Below, piece by piece: positions 32,840 to 42,269 of a stretch of DNA of 64,000 nucleotides. The stretch spans positions 3,844,001 through 3,908,000 of the forward strand of contig NZ_CP065044.1 of assembly GCF_015689195.1 (NCBI RefSeq), read 5' to 3'. The notes beneath the pieces are model-generated. The model had not been told where the DNA came from, made no database searches, and was given only the letters and a program-made list of their open reading frames with translations. The translations under genes and the position numbers were made by a program. The stretch comes from Pectobacterium aroidearum (lineage in GTDB: Bacteria; Pseudomonadota; Gammaproteobacteria; Enterobacterales; Enterobacteriaceae). Each line of letters opens with the position of its first letter. Position 1 is the stretch's first letter.

Positions 32840-32857
32840 TGTAAGAGATCTCTCACA
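32840..32857. promoter_or_regulatory. GacA/UvrY binding palindrome upstream of rsmB
   Basis: TGTAAGAGATCTCTCACA is the reverse complement of the UvrY/GacA consensus TGTGAGAGATCTCTTACA. In gammaproteobacteria this upstream site activates csrB/rsmB-type RNAs. It lies about 200 bp upstream of the RNA, as expected. Confidence 0.8.
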
Positions 32858-32884
32858 AAGCCGAAAGTGAAATTCGATTAACCA

Positions 32885-33433
32885 TTAGACCGCTAACGGG
32901 TTAAGGCCAAACAGAAACGCTGCAAGCGTCGGTGCCAGGATCTGGCGCTTTTTCGTGCCGAATTCTTCCAGGATGATTTCACCGGAAATATTACACAACG
33001 ACACCATTGTCATCTCAGAATCGGTCGTCGCCAGAAACAGCGTCGGCGTAAGCTTAAGGCGTTTCTGCGTTAACAAATGGCCAATCAGATTCTCCTGCAT
33101 GCGGGTGAAATCGTCTTCACTCCACACCTGTAATAGCTGGCAAGACAGCGAATCGAACTGCGCCGCCATATCCCCGGCATATTGCGCGGTGTAAAAAGCA
33201 TGGACATCAGGATGCAGGCTGATTTCCAGCGCACGCTCCACGCCATCCAATGCGGCTGCAGGAGCAAAAGGCTGTGGCGACCAGTAAACCGTATCCTCAT
33301 GATTTTCGACAATACACGGGGAAGGTATACCGTAAAGCGCTTCACTGGCGGGCAAATGTCCCTTCTCCTGTTGCCAACAGTCAACATAGCGCTGGGTAAA
33401 CGCCGCCAGCGCCGAAACGACCTCATGCTCCAT
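32885..33433 (-). CDS. syd: SecY-interacting protein Syd
   Basis: Syd is a cytoplasmic protein that binds SecY and may proof-read the translocon. The 182-residue reading from ATG 33433 ([16 protein letters not shown]) fits E. coli Syd (181); a GTG 15 bases upstream would add five residues. The [17 protein letters not shown] stretch is well conserved. It is divergent from queF (71 bp) and its 3' end faces the rsmB regulatory region. Confidence 0.93.
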   Translation of the reverse strand: MEHEVVSALAAFTQRYVDCWQQEKGHLPASEALYGIPSPCIVENHEDTVYWSPQPFAPAAALDGVERALEISLHPDVHAFYTAQYAGDMAAQFDSLSCQLLQVWSEDDFTRMQENLIGHLLTQKRLKLTPTLFLATTDSEMTMVSLCNISGEIILEEFGTKKRQILAPTLAAFLFGLNPLAV

Positions 33434-33503
33434 AATTTTTCTCATCACTCTTTTAGTCAGGTTACACTATTCGCCATCACGCTTATCACATCAAGGTAAC
33501 AGC

Positions 33504-34352
33504 ATGTCCGTTTATGACAAGCACCAGGCCCTGAGCGGGCTGACATTGGGCAAACCCACTCCCTACCACGACCGCTATGATGCCGCCCTTCTGCAACCCG
33601 TGCCACGTAGCCTGAACCGCGATCCACTCGGCATTCATCCTGATAGCCTACCTTTTCATGGCGCAGATATCTGGACGCTCTACGAGCTTTCCTGGCTGAA
33701 CAACCGTGGCGTGCCTCAGGTAGCCGTCGGTGAAATGCATCTCAATGCGGAAAGCCTGAATCTGATTGAATCAAAAAGTTTTAAGCTGTACCTGAACAGC
33801 TTTAATCAGACGACATTCGACAGTTGGGAGAGCGTACGCGCGACGTTAGCCAACGACCTGGCGCACTGTGCACAGGGGGACGTCATCATCACGCTTTTCA
33901 AACTCAGCGAGCTTGAAGGTCAGCCGCTAGCAGGATTCACCGGCGAATGCATCGACGATCAAGACATACAGATCGACAGCTACGACTTCAACGCCGACTA
34001 TCTGGCGACAAACGAGCAGGACGCGCCTGTCGTTGAAGAAACGCTGGTCAGCCACCTGCTGAAATCCAACTGTTTGATCACCCATCAGCCCGACTGGGGC
34101 TCTGTACAGATCCACTATCGCGGCAAACGCATTAACCGTGAAGCACTGCTGCGCTACATTGTCTCGTTTCGTCATCATAACGAATTTCATGAACAGTGTG
34201 TGGAACGAATTTTTAACGACATCATGCGCTACTACCAGCCGGAAAAACTCAGCGTTTACGCCCGCTATACCCGACGCGGCGGGCTGGACATCAACCCGTG
34301 GCGCAGCAATACCGCGTTTAACGCGCCAAATGGACGCCTGCCGCGTCAGTAA
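33504..34352 (+). CDS. queF: NADPH-dependent 7-cyano-7-deazaguanine reductase QueF
   Basis: QueF reduces the nitrile preQ0 to preQ1 for queuosine of tRNA. The 282-residue protein (E. coli 282) is the long bimodular form, with the nucleophile Cys190 in [13 protein letters not shown] and the partner Asp197. An AAGGTAACAGC site precedes the ATG. It is divergent from syd. An ERIC remnant follows at 34384. Confidence 0.97.
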   Translation: MSVYDKHQALSGLTLGKPTPYHDRYDAALLQPVPRSLNRDPLGIHPDSLPFHGADIWTLYELSWLNNRGVPQVAVGEMHLNAESLNLIESKSFKLYLNSFNQTTFDSWESVRATLANDLAHCAQGDVIITLFKLSELEGQPLAGFTGECIDDQDIQIDSYDFNADYLATNEQDAPVVEETLVSHLLKSNCLITHQPDWGSVQIHYRGKRINREALLRYIVSFRHHNEFHEQCVERIFNDIMRYYQPEKLSVYARYTRRGGLDINPWRSNTAFNAPNGRLPRQ

Positions 34353-34383
34353 CTGACCGATAAGTCGCAGGCTTGCACGGTAA

Positions 34384-34486
34384 GATACCCTAAATAATTC
34401 GAGTTTCAGGACAAAGCGTTGGCATGTTAGGGCTGAGTATTTGAATGAAGCCAACGCACATGCAACTTAAAATATGACGGGTATAT
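34384..34486. repeat. Shortened, diverged ERIC element
   Basis: The left end ATACCCTAAATAATTCGAGT and the right part GCCAACGCACATGCA with ATGACGGGTATA match the ERIC at 29787, but the middle, which normally forms the AAGTAAG palindrome, is deleted or replaced, so the copy is about 103 bp. The rest of the queF-ppnN gap (34487-34770) shows no convincing feature. Confidence 0.85.
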
Positions 34487-34770
34487 GCGTGGCGTCACGC
34501 AAGTTAGGCGAGAGACTGCTGCCAACATTGGAAAAAATGATGGCAGCGCGTTAAGGTGGTATGCCAGACAACAAAAGATCCATAACGTCTGAACGGTACT
34601 CAAGTAGGTTTCATTTAGGCTCGCGGCGTTTAGTGCCAGCACATCCCGCGTAGCTTCTTAGATGAATGACATTCGTGCCGTGTTGCTGAAGCGTCGAGCG
34701 TGTAGCAACGGAACGTGCTCTCGGCAGCCAGCATGGCATCGCGAATTATATTGCGTTTCAAGGAGCAAAA

Positions 34771-36135
34771 TTGATTACACATATCAGCCCATTGGGATCG
34801 ATGGATTTGTTATCGCAGTTGGAAGTCGACATGCTGAAAAGCACGGCCAGCAGCGATCTCTACCGTTTGTTTCGCAACTGTTCCCTCGCCGTACTGAATT
34901 CCGGTAGCCAGACAGATAACAGCAAAGAACTGCTGTCTCGTTATGAAGATTTTGATATCAACGTGCTGCGCCGCGAGCGCGGCGTCAAACTGGAACTGGT
35001 GAACCCGCCGGAAGACGCTTTCGTTGACGGCAATATCATTCGAGCCTTGCAGGCCAACCTGTTCGCCGTATTGCGCGACATTCTTTTCGTCAATGGTCAA
35101 ATCGCCAGCGCGGGCCGCTATCAGAATCTGAATCTGGAAAATTCCGCCCATATTACCAATCTGGTGTTCTCTATTCTGCGTAATGCCAAGGCGCTCCACG
35201 TCGGGGAAGAACCGAATATGGTGGTTTGCTGGGGCGGCCATTCGATTAATGAAATCGAATACCTGTATGCCCGCAAGGTAGGTAGCCAGCTCGGCCTGCG
35301 TGAACTGAACATCTGTACGGGCTGCGGTCCGGGGGCGATGGAAGCGCCCATGAAAGGTGCCGCCGTCGGCCACGCACAGCAGCGCTATAAAGAAGGACGC
35401 TTCATCGGTATGACCGAGCCGTCCATCATTGCGGCCGAACCGCCAAATCCGCTGGTCAATGAACTGATCATCATGCCGGACATCGAAAAGCGTCTGGAAG
35501 CGTTTGTCCGTATCGGACACGGCATCATCATTTTCCCCGGCGGGGTCGGAACGGCGGAAGAGTTCCTTTACCTGCTAGGCATCATGATGAACCCGGAAAA
35601 CAGCGAGCAGGTGTTGCCGATTATCCTGACCGGTCCGGAAGAAAGCGCAGACTATTTCCGCGTGCTGGACGAATTCATCGTTGGCACGCTGGGACGTCAG
35701 GCGCGTCGTTACTACTCAATCATCATTAATGACGCCGCAGAAGTCGCTCGTCAGATGAAGAAAGCGATGCCGCTGGTGAAAGAGAGCCGTCGCCACACCG
35801 GCGATGCATACAGCTTTAACTGGTCACTACGCATTGCGCCCGATCTGCAACTGCCTTTCGAGCCGACACATGAAAACATGGCCGATCTCAACCTGCACCC
35901 GAACCAGCCGGCTGAAGAGCTTGCAGCCGCACTGCGCCGGGCATTCTCCGGTATTGTGGCGGGTAATGTGAAAGAAGTTGGCATTCAGGCGATTGAGCAA
36001 CGTGGGCCGTACAAAATTCATGGCGATCCGCAGATGATGAAAAGCATGGATACGCTGTTGCAGGGCTTTGTCGCACAGCAGCGCATGAAGCTGCCCGGCA
36101 GCGCCTATATCCCCTGCTACGAAATCTGCTCCTAA
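34771..36135 (+). CDS. ppnN: Pyrimidine/purine 5'-nucleotide nucleosidase PpnN (YgdH)
   Basis: PpnN cleaves nucleoside monophosphates to base and ribose 5-phosphate, and in E. coli is stimulated by (p)ppGpp. The 454-residue protein (E. coli 454) has a LOG-like Rossmann core with the CWGGHSIN motif and the PGGVGTAEE catalytic motif near 255-265, plus N- and C-terminal extensions. It starts at TTG with AAGGAG at 34760-34765. In E. coli sdaC-sdaB follows; here xni follows directly. Confidence 0.96.
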   Translation: MITHISPLGSMDLLSQLEVDMLKSTASSDLYRLFRNCSLAVLNSGSQTDNSKELLSRYEDFDINVLRRERGVKLELVNPPEDAFVDGNIIRALQANLFAVLRDILFVNGQIASAGRYQNLNLENSAHITNLVFSILRNAKALHVGEEPNMVVCWGGHSINEIEYLYARKVGSQLGLRELNICTGCGPGAMEAPMKGAAVGHAQQRYKEGRFIGMTEPSIIAAEPPNPLVNELIIMPDIEKRLEAFVRIGHGIIIFPGGVGTAEEFLYLLGIMMNPENSEQVLPIILTGPEESADYFRVLDEFIVGTLGRQARRYYSIIINDAAEVARQMKKAMPLVKESRRHTGDAYSFNWSLRIAPDLQLPFEPTHENMADLNLHPNQPAEELAAALRRAFSGIVAGNVKEVGIQAIEQRGPYKIHGDPQMMKSMDTLLQGFVAQQRMKLPGSAYIPCYEICS

Positions 36136-36215
36136 CGGTTCACCGATCGCACCAACGCGGGGAAGCCTAGCTTCCCCCCCTCTTTATCACGGATAGCACT
36201 ATCAGGGATTACGCG

Positions 36216-36998
36216 ATGCCCGTCCATTTGCTGATTGTCGACGCGCTCAATCTGATACGTCGCATTCATGCGGTACAAGGTTCGCCCTGTATCACAGCAT
36301 GCCAACATGCGCTGCATCAGCTCATACAAAACAGCCAGCCTACGCACGCGGTGGCCGTCTTTGATGATGAAGATCGCGATACAAGCTGGCGTCACCAACT
36401 CCTGCCTGACTACAAGGCGGGTCGTACGCCAATGCCGGACAATCTGAAACAGGAATTACCGCAAATTAAAGCGGCATTTGCCGCAGCAGGCGTAGCAAGC
36501 TGGCATAGCCCCGGCAATGAGGCCGACGATCTGGCGGCTACGCTAGCCACCAAGCTGTCATCAGCGGGTCATCAGGCAACGATTGTGTCGACCGATAAAG
36601 GATACTGCCAGCTATTAGCGCCACACATTCAGATCAGGGACTACTTCCAGAAGCGCTGGTTGGATCTGCCGTTTGTTGAACAGGAGTTTGGTGTGTCGCC
36701 GCAGCAGCTTACGGACTATTGGGGGCTTGCGGGCATTAGCAGCAGCAAAATACCGGGCGTCGCAGGTATCGGCCCTAAAAGCGCCGCACAACTATTGCAA
36801 CAGGCAGGGAGTCTGGAAGCGCTCTATCAACAATTAGATGGCGTGCCAGAAAAGTGGCGTAAGAAGCTGGAACAACATAAAGAAATGGCGCTAGTCAGCC
36901 GTCAGATTGCCACACTGCGTACCGATTTAACGCTCAATGGCAATCTGCAACAGTTGAGGCTACCAGTGCAGAGTGTCGCCCAGTCGGATCCTCACTAG
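36216..36998 (+). CDS. xni: Flap endonuclease Xni (exonuclease IX)
   Basis: Xni is related to the 5'-3' nuclease domain of Pol I and removes flaps. The 260-residue protein (E. coli 251) begins [22 protein letters not shown], with [10 protein letters not shown] near 105 and the H3TH region [21 protein letters not shown] near 175. It is slightly longer at the C-terminus than in E. coli. It converges with rlmM, 56 bp away. Confidence 0.95.
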   Translation: MPVHLLIVDALNLIRRIHAVQGSPCITACQHALHQLIQNSQPTHAVAVFDDEDRDTSWRHQLLPDYKAGRTPMPDNLKQELPQIKAAFAAAGVASWHSPGNEADDLAATLATKLSSAGHQATIVSTDKGYCQLLAPHIQIRDYFQKRWLDLPFVEQEFGVSPQQLTDYWGLAGISSSKIPGVAGIGPKSAAQLLQQAGSLEALYQQLDGVPEKWRKKLEQHKEMALVSRQIATLRTDLTLNGNLQQLRLPVQSVAQSDPH

Positions 36999-37054
36999 CG
37001 ACACACATGAATATGGATGCGTACCCATTACCCCAGATACGCACCCACATGCTG

Positions 37055-38155
37055 TTACCGCTCGTCGCGACGGCCGGGCACTGCACTCCAGAAACGACGG
37101 ACATGCACGGTGATTTCTTCGCGGTCATGATACAGGTGCTTGGCATGCACTTCGGCATTAATGCCATTTTCACTCAGGCGTTCTTGCAGCACCGCCAGAT
37201 TATGCGACACCTCTTCATAACGCTTCTTCATCGGCAGTTTCAGGTTGAAAATGGCCTCGCGACACCAGCCTTTGATCAGCCAATCACTCATCAGGCTGGT
37301 GACTTTCGCGGGTTTTTCCACCATGTCGCACACCAGCCAGTACACGTTATTACGCGGTGGCTCAAAGCGGAAACCGTCCGCCTGATGGTGCATCACCTGC
37401 CCAGTCTCCATCAGGCTCGGCGCCATGGGTCCATTGTCTACCGCATAAACCATCATGCTGCGTTTAACCAGTTGGTAAGTCCAACCGCCGGGACACGCGC
37501 CTAGATCCACCGCGTACATTCCGCTGCCCAAGCGCTCATCCCACTCATCCGCAGGAATAAAGACGTGAAACGCTTCTTCCAGCTTCAATGTCGAGCGGCT
37601 TGGCGCATCAGAAGGGAATTTAAGCCGTGGGATACCCATGTAAAACGGCGAGTTGTTATTGCTATAGGAGTAACCGACATAGCAGCAGCCTGGGGCAATA
37701 AACAGCACATGCAGTACGGGCCGATCGGCTTTTTCATAACCCAACAGAATTTTATGTTCGCGCAACGCCGCACGCAGCGGCACGGTAAATTTGCGGCAGA
37801 ACTTCATTAGCTCTTTGCTTTCGTTGGTATCGGGAACTTCAACCCGCAGTTCTCCTGCACGTTCAATAGCTCCCGACAACATGCCGACAATTGGCGTGAT
37901 ACGATCTTCCGGCGGCAGATCGCGCAGCAGTTCACCACTCACGAACATCTGACGGGAAAAAATCAGCTCATGAAACGGCAGCGTTTTCACCAGACGCTCA
38001 GCATCTTCATGCTGGTAGCATTCAAATACGACGTAGCCGCTGTTTTCTTTTACCCGCGCGAAACCATAGGCATCATGCTGCGTGGCTTTTTCCGTTATTT
38101 CCGCCGCACATTCTTTCTCAAACCCAGGGCGGCAATACAAAATGACTCTATTCAT
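37055..38155 (-). CDS. rlmM: 23S rRNA (cytidine-2'-O)-methyltransferase RlmM
   Basis: RlmM methylates 2'-O of C2498 in 23S rRNA using SAM. The 366-residue protein (E. coli 366) has an N-terminal THUMP-like domain and a C-terminal Rossmann domain with the SAM loop [13 protein letters not shown] near 223-235. It overlaps ygdD by 8 bases, so the pair is coupled. Confidence 0.97.
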   Translation of the reverse strand: MNRVILYCRPGFEKECAAEITEKATQHDAYGFARVKENSGYVVFECYQHEDAERLVKTLPFHELIFSRQMFVSGELLRDLPPEDRITPIVGMLSGAIERAGELRVEVPDTNESKELMKFCRKFTVPLRAALREHKILLGYEKADRPVLHVLFIAPGCCYVGYSYSNNNSPFYMGIPRLKFPSDAPSRSTLKLEEAFHVFIPADEWDERLGSGMYAVDLGACPGGWTYQLVKRSMMVYAVDNGPMAPSLMETGQVMHHQADGFRFEPPRNNVYWLVCDMVEKPAKVTSLMSDWLIKGWCREAIFNLKLPMKKRYEEVSHNLAVLQERLSENGINAEVHAKHLYHDREEITVHVRRFWSAVPGRRDER

Positions 38156-38543
38156 GGCGTTCAGCCTTTCTCTTCAGACGCAGTGCGCCAATCAATAATA
38201 ATATCCATCCCACCAGAAAACAGGCTCCGCCAATCGGCGTCACATAAACCCACAGTTTCAGGTGAGAAAGCGCCAGACAGTACAAACTTCCGCTGAAGAG
38301 TACCGTTCCCAACGCCAGAAAAACGCTGCTCCAGTAAAACCACAGATTGGTTCGCTGTTGCATCGCAACCGCCAGCGCCAGAATCGCTAACGTGTGAAAT
38401 GCCTGATATTCAAGGCCGGTTTTCAACCAACCCAGCTCCGTTGCACCCAGCGTTTTGCTAAGAACATGGGAACCAAATGCGCCCAGCGCGACAAAAGTAA
38501 AGCCGCTGATAGCAGCAAATACCAACATGAAACGACTATTCAT
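38148..38543 (-). CDS. ygdD: YgdD, DUF423 inner-membrane protein
   Basis: This 131-residue protein has four hydrophobic segments and the DUF423 pattern FGAFGSHVL (here [11 protein letters not shown]), matching E. coli YgdD (131). Function is unknown. It runs between gcvA and rlmM and ends inside rlmM, and may be co-transcribed with gcvA, from which it is separated by 139 bp. Confidence 0.92.
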   Translation of the reverse strand: MNSRFMLVFAAISGFTFVALGAFGSHVLSKTLGATELGWLKTGLEYQAFHTLAILALAVAMQQRTNLWFYWSSVFLALGTVLFSGSLYCLALSHLKLWVYVTPIGGACFLVGWILLLIGALRLKRKAERHE

Positions 38544-38633
38544 CGTTATTACCTATACGTTATTACCCATAAACGAGGTTGCTGACAAAGACCGCCGTTT
38601 TCATTCTGCAAATAGATCTTTCATCAGTCTGAA

Positions 38634-38649
38634 ACGTAGTTATCTACGT
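38634..38649 (-). terminator. Weak hairpin between gcvA and ygdD
   Basis: ACGTAG at 38634-38639 pairs with CTACGT at 38644-38649 (4-base loop), followed on the minus strand by TTTC. It is short and has a poor T-run, so it may not terminate well. Confidence 0.3.
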
Positions 38650-38682
38650 GAGTTATTCAGCTAATCAGCCAGCGACACAGCC

Positions 38683-39606
38683 TCAGCGCGTGCCGTTGTC
38701 ATAGCGAAAACGAAATTTCTCCTGCTCGCTGGCAGCCCGCGCCAGAATCCAATGGCGAAAGGCGGCTATTTTACCCAGTTCTGCCTGACTGTCATGACAT
38801 ACCAGATAAAAAGCATTCCGGCTGACCAGCACATCGTTAAACGGACACACCAGTCGCCCAGCTTCAATTTCCGTTTGCGCCATCACATTATTCGCCAGCG
38901 CCACACCTTGCCCGTGGATGGCCGCCTGCAACACCATGGCACTGTGGCTGAAAATCGGCCCCTGCTGTACGTTAATTTGCACCCCAAGCTGACGCGTATA
39001 GGACAGCCAGTCACGGCGCGACGCATCGTGCAGCAGCGTATGCGCCACCAAATCATCAGGCGTCTTTAACGGGTGGCTCCCCGTCAGCAATGCTGGTGAA
39101 CAAACTGGCAGGAGATACTCAGCGTACAGCTTTTCTACCCGTAGTCCCGGCCAGTTCCCCCGGCCGTAGAAAATCGCGACATCCACGTCATCTGCCAGAC
39201 GATCTTCATCGCGATCCACCGCCTGAATACGAACATCAATCCCAGGATAGTCGGAGTTAAAGCTCGACAGACGCGGTACCAGCCAATGAATGGCAAAGCT
39301 GGGCAGCAGGCTAACCGTCAACGCACCTTTGGCGCTGCGGGATTGCAGCTTACGGGTTGCGTCATTCAAAGATGAGAAGATCTCTTTGATATCAAGATAG
39401 TAACTTTGCCCCTCTTCCGTCAGCAGCAGGGAACGATTACGACGGCGGAACAATTTAAGCCCCAGAAAATCTTCCAGTGACTTAATCTGGTGGCTGACGG
39501 CAGCCTGCGTAACAAACAGTTCTTCTGCCGCCTTGGTGAAGCTTAAATGGCGAGCCGCCGCATCAAAAACGCGCAATGCGTTGAGCGGAGGGAGACGTTT
39601 TGACAT
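38683..39606 (-). CDS. gcvA: Glycine cleavage system regulator GcvA (LysR family)
   Basis: GcvA controls the gcvTHP operon and activates gcvB in response to glycine. The 307-residue protein (E. coli 305) has the N-terminal LysR HTH (RVFDAAARHLSFTKAAEELFVTQAAVS, split over about 12-40) and the effector domain. It is divergent from gcvB; a TATAAT at 39807-39812 on the minus strand may be its -10. Its long leader, about 200 bp, contains an ERIC-like element. Confidence 0.96.
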   Translation of the reverse strand: MSKRLPPLNALRVFDAAARHLSFTKAAEELFVTQAAVSHQIKSLEDFLGLKLFRRRNRSLLLTEEGQSYYLDIKEIFSSLNDATRKLQSRSAKGALTVSLLPSFAIHWLVPRLSSFNSDYPGIDVRIQAVDRDEDRLADDVDVAIFYGRGNWPGLRVEKLYAEYLLPVCSPALLTGSHPLKTPDDLVAHTLLHDASRRDWLSYTRQLGVQINVQQGPIFSHSAMVLQAAIHGQGVALANNVMAQTEIEAGRLVCPFNDVLVSRNAFYLVCHDSQAELGKIAAFRHWILARAASEQEKFRFRYDNGTR

Positions 39607-39656
39607 GAATGAAATCTTTTGGTTTACGCTAAATCAGCGATTGATCAGGTACATTC

Positions 39657-39780
39657 GTACCCATTAAATCTTAAGATGCAGAAAGGCAACAACGGGAAAG
39701 ATCGCCTGCCAATTAGCTGGCTAAGCGATTAATACCAGTGGCAACAGCCAGATTCTCTGCAACGAAAAGATGACGGGTAC
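39657..39780. repeat. ERIC-like element in the gcvA leader
   Basis: The 124-bp segment has exact inverted ends GTACCC and GGGTAC. The tail ATGACGGGTAC with CAGCCA and TGCA aligned to the ERIC tail, and the left TTAAGATGCAGAAAGGC resembling the ERIC left end, suggest a distant ERIC relative. The interior palindrome (GATCGC...GCGATT) differs from ERIC. It lies between gcvA and the gcvA/gcvB promoters, so it would be transcribed in the gcvA leader. Confidence 0.6.
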
Positions 39781-39821
39781 ATATATTAGTTTTTGTAATC
39801 CGAGACATTATAATTTGTCCG

Positions 39822-39850
39822 TTGAGGATGTACCAGCAAATACCTATATT
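39822..39850 (+). promoter_or_regulatory. gcvB promoter
   Basis: TTGAGG at 39822-39827 and TATATT at 39845-39850 are 17 bp apart, and the RNA starts 7 bp later at 39857. The promoter lies beside the divergent gcvA -10. Confidence 0.8.
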
Positions 39851-39856
39851 AGCGCA

Positions 39857-40057
39857 ACTTCCTGGGCCGGAACGAAAAGTGCGGATGGGTGACCTGAGGT
39901 GCTTTTGGCTTGTGGTTGTGATGTTGTGTTTGCTATTTGTTTGTCTGCCTTTTGCAGATGTGGTAGCGAGTCTACCCTATTCACTTCCTGTACATTTACC
40001 CTGTCTGTCCAAAGTGATTTTTTGTGTAGCACCGCAAATTGCGGTGCTTTTTTTTTT
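39857..40057 (+). ncRNA. gcvB: GcvB small RNA
   Basis: GcvB is an Hfq-dependent RNA that represses many amino-acid and peptide transporter mRNAs. The sequence starts ACTTCCTG as in E. coli, contains the G/U-rich seed region TGGTTGTGATGTTGTG (about 39911-39926), the second conserved block ACATTTACCCTGTCTGTCC (39991-40009) and ends in a hairpin GCACCGC/GCGGTGC with a ten-base T-run. It lies between gcvA and ygdI, the E. coli position. Open frames crossing it are not genes. Confidence 0.96.
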
Positions 40058-40145
40058 GCTTACGTTTCACACCTGAAATGCCATGACACACCGATCTCAG
40101 TCTGGCACGGCTTAACAGGCAACGTGTGATGATGGGCAAGCAGCA

Positions 40146-40367
40146 CTACTTCCCTTTCACCATTTCTTTCACATTATCACGATTAATTTGCTGCTGCTGA
40201 CCGTAGGCATCGGTATAGCTGATCATACCCGTCTCATCGTCAACCTTCGGTTTACCCTCTGCAACGATGGTGCGCCCGTCATTGGTGTGCATGACGTAAT
40301 TACTGGAGCAGGCTGCCAGAGAAAACGCCATCACGATAGCGGCAAAAATAGAAATTTTATTCTTCAT
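40146..40367 (-). CDS. ygdI: YgdI/YgdR family lipoprotein (DUF903)
   Basis: This 73-residue lipoprotein has a signal peptide with lipobox SLAAC (Cys20) and the DUF903 domain YVMHTNDGRTIV to the NRDNVKEM end, matching E. coli YgdI (75). Its function is not established. It is convergent with gcvB (88 bp) and divergent from csdA. Confidence 0.94.
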   Translation of the reverse strand: MKNKISIFAAIVMAFSLAACSSNYVMHTNDGRTIVAEGKPKVDDETGMISYTDAYGQQQQINRDNVKEMVKGK

Positions 40368-40550
40368 AGTTAACCCTCAATGAATTTAAATGTTTTCTAG
40401 TTAACCTTATTCATCAGGAAATCCTGAAAATTAACACTTTAAAGCGTAGCAACAGTTTCTTTTTTTTCCATAAAATCGCATTAGGCATAGTCCTAAACTT
40501 GTCTCTCTCGACAAAATGGGACAGGATCGGTCCTCCAAAAGAGGATGCTC

Positions 40551-41756
40551 ATGACACCGTTTAACCCTGCCACCTTTCGCCAACAGTTCCCCGCCCTCCA
40601 GCATTCGACGGTGTATCTTGATAGCGCCGCGACCGCGCTGAAACCACAGCCCGTCATTGATGCGGTGCAGGCGTTCTATTGCAGTGAGAGTGGCACGGTG
40701 CATCGCAGCCAGCATCGCGGCGCGCAGGCGTTAACCCAGCGTTTTGAGGACGCTCGTGAGCAAGTCGCCACGTTACTCCATGCAGACGATCCGCGTTCTA
40801 TTGTCTGGACCAGAGGTACGACGGAAGCGATCAATCTGGTCGCGCAGAGCTATGCCCGCCCTCGCCTTCAACCGGGCGATGAGATTGTTGTGAGTGAAGC
40901 GGAACATCACGCCAACCTCATTCCGTGGCTGATGGTGGCGCAGCAAACCGGCGCGAACGTGGTGAAGTTACCGATAGGCGCGGACTTCTTGCCGGACGTT
41001 GAACAGCTCGCCACGCTGATCACGCCCAAAACCCGCCTGCTGGCGCTGGGGCAAATGTCAAACGTGACGGGCGGTCAGCCCGATCTGGCGCGCGCGATTG
41101 CGCTGGCTCACCGCTATGGCGCGGTAGTGATGGTTGACGGCGCACAAGGCATCGTTCACTGTCCACCCGATGTGCAGGCGCTGGATATCGATTTCTACGC
41201 ATTTTCCGGTCACAAACTTTATGCCCCAACCGGGATTGGCGTGCTGTACGGTAAAACCGCCCTGCTGGAAAGCATGATGCCGTGGCAAGGCGGCGGGAAA
41301 ATGATGACGCAGGTGTCCTTTGACGGCTTTAAACCGCAGGCGATTCCACAACGGTTTGAGGCCGGAACGCCACACATTGCAGGCGTACTTGGCCTGTCTG
41401 CGGCGGTAGACTGGCTGACCACACAAGATCAGCGCGCCGCAGAACAGCACAGCCAGAGTTTGGCACAGCTCGCTGAAACCCATCTGGCGCAGTTCCCCGG
41501 CTTTCGCAGCTTCCGTAGCCCGCAGTCCAGTGTCCTATCCTTTGATATTGCTAATGTGCACCACAGCGATCTGGTGACGCTATTAGCCGAAAGCGGCATT
41601 GCGCTGCGTGCCGGACATCACTGTGCGCAGCCGCTCATGGAGGCGCTCGGCGTCAGTGGCACGCTCCGCGCCTCATTTGCTCCGTACAATAACCAACAAG
41701 ATGTTGCTGCGCTGATCGCCGCGGTAGGCAACGCCCTTGAATTACTGATCGACTAA
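40551..41756 (+). CDS. csdA: Cysteine desulfurase CsdA
   Basis: CsdA takes sulfur from cysteine as a persulfide, using PLP, and passes it to CsdE. The 401-residue reading from ATG 40551 (MTPFNPATFRQQFPALQ) fits E. coli (401) and has an AGAGG site; an ATG two codons upstream is possible. PLP-binding Lys is in FSGHKLYAPTG, the catalytic Cys in AGHHCAQP near 358. It is followed by csdE, 3 bp downstream. Confidence 0.96.
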   Translation: MTPFNPATFRQQFPALQHSTVYLDSAATALKPQPVIDAVQAFYCSESGTVHRSQHRGAQALTQRFEDAREQVATLLHADDPRSIVWTRGTTEAINLVAQSYARPRLQPGDEIVVSEAEHHANLIPWLMVAQQTGANVVKLPIGADFLPDVEQLATLITPKTRLLALGQMSNVTGGQPDLARAIALAHRYGAVVMVDGAQGIVHCPPDVQALDIDFYAFSGHKLYAPTGIGVLYGKTALLESMMPWQGGGKMMTQVSFDGFKPQAIPQRFEAGTPHIAGVLGLSAAVDWLTTQDQRAAEQHSQSLAQLAETHLAQFPGFRSFRSPQSSVLSFDIANVHHSDLVTLLAESGIALRAGHHCAQPLMEALGVSGTLRASFAPYNNQQDVAALIAAVGNALELLID

Positions 41757-41759
41757 ACC

Positions 41760-42233
41760 ATGAACGAGACAACTGACGCTATGTATCCTTTTGAGCACAG
41801 GCATCCTTTCGGCCACGCCATCACCGCCGCCGAACTGCTGGCGCGCTTCGATACCTGTCGCGCATGGGAAGATCGCTATCGGCAGCTCATTTTGTTGGCA
41901 AAAGCGCTGCCAGCACTGCCAGATGCACTAAAAACCGAGGATATTTCGTTATCCGGTTGTGAAAATCGCGTCTGGCTGGGTTATCAACGCCAAGAGGACG
42001 GCAGGCTACATTTTTACGGTGATAGCGATGGGCGTATCGTACGGGGATTACTGGCGGTGTTGTTAACCGCCGTTGAGGGAAAAACGCCAGAAACGCTATT
42101 ACAGCACGATCCGCTGGCGCTCTTTGACATGCTGGGGTTACGCGCTCAGCTCAGCGCTTCACGTTCAAGCGGGCTGGCAGCGCTGGCCGCAAGAATCAGG
42201 GACATTGCAGAACAAGAAGCAGCGAATAAGTAG
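41760..42233 (+). CDS. csdE: Sulfur acceptor protein CsdE
   Basis: CsdE, a SufE-like protein, accepts sulfur from CsdA and interacts with TcdA. The 157-residue protein (E. coli 147) has the acceptor Cys67 in LSGCENRVW (Cys61 in E. coli) and a short N-terminal extension. It begins 3 bp after csdA; the following tcdA is on the opposite strand. Confidence 0.95.
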   Translation: MNETTDAMYPFEHRHPFGHAITAAELLARFDTCRAWEDRYRQLILLAKALPALPDALKTEDISLSGCENRVWLGYQRQEDGRLHFYGDSDGRIVRGLLAVLLTAVEGKTPETLLQHDPLALFDMLGLRAQLSASRSSGLAALAARIRDIAEQEAANK

Positions 42234-42269
42234 CGACATTCGCGCGACTTCTGTGCCACTGGCTTTCTG

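Noticed and set aside
34487..34770. Possible extra gene or RNA in the queF-ppnN gap
   Set aside because: No frame, terminator or known RNA pattern is visible there; it is left as unassigned leader DNA.
39822..40129. Plus-strand frames of 76-84 codons with hydrophobic content
   Set aside because: They lie over the gcvB promoter, RNA and terminator and have no protein relatives that I recognise.
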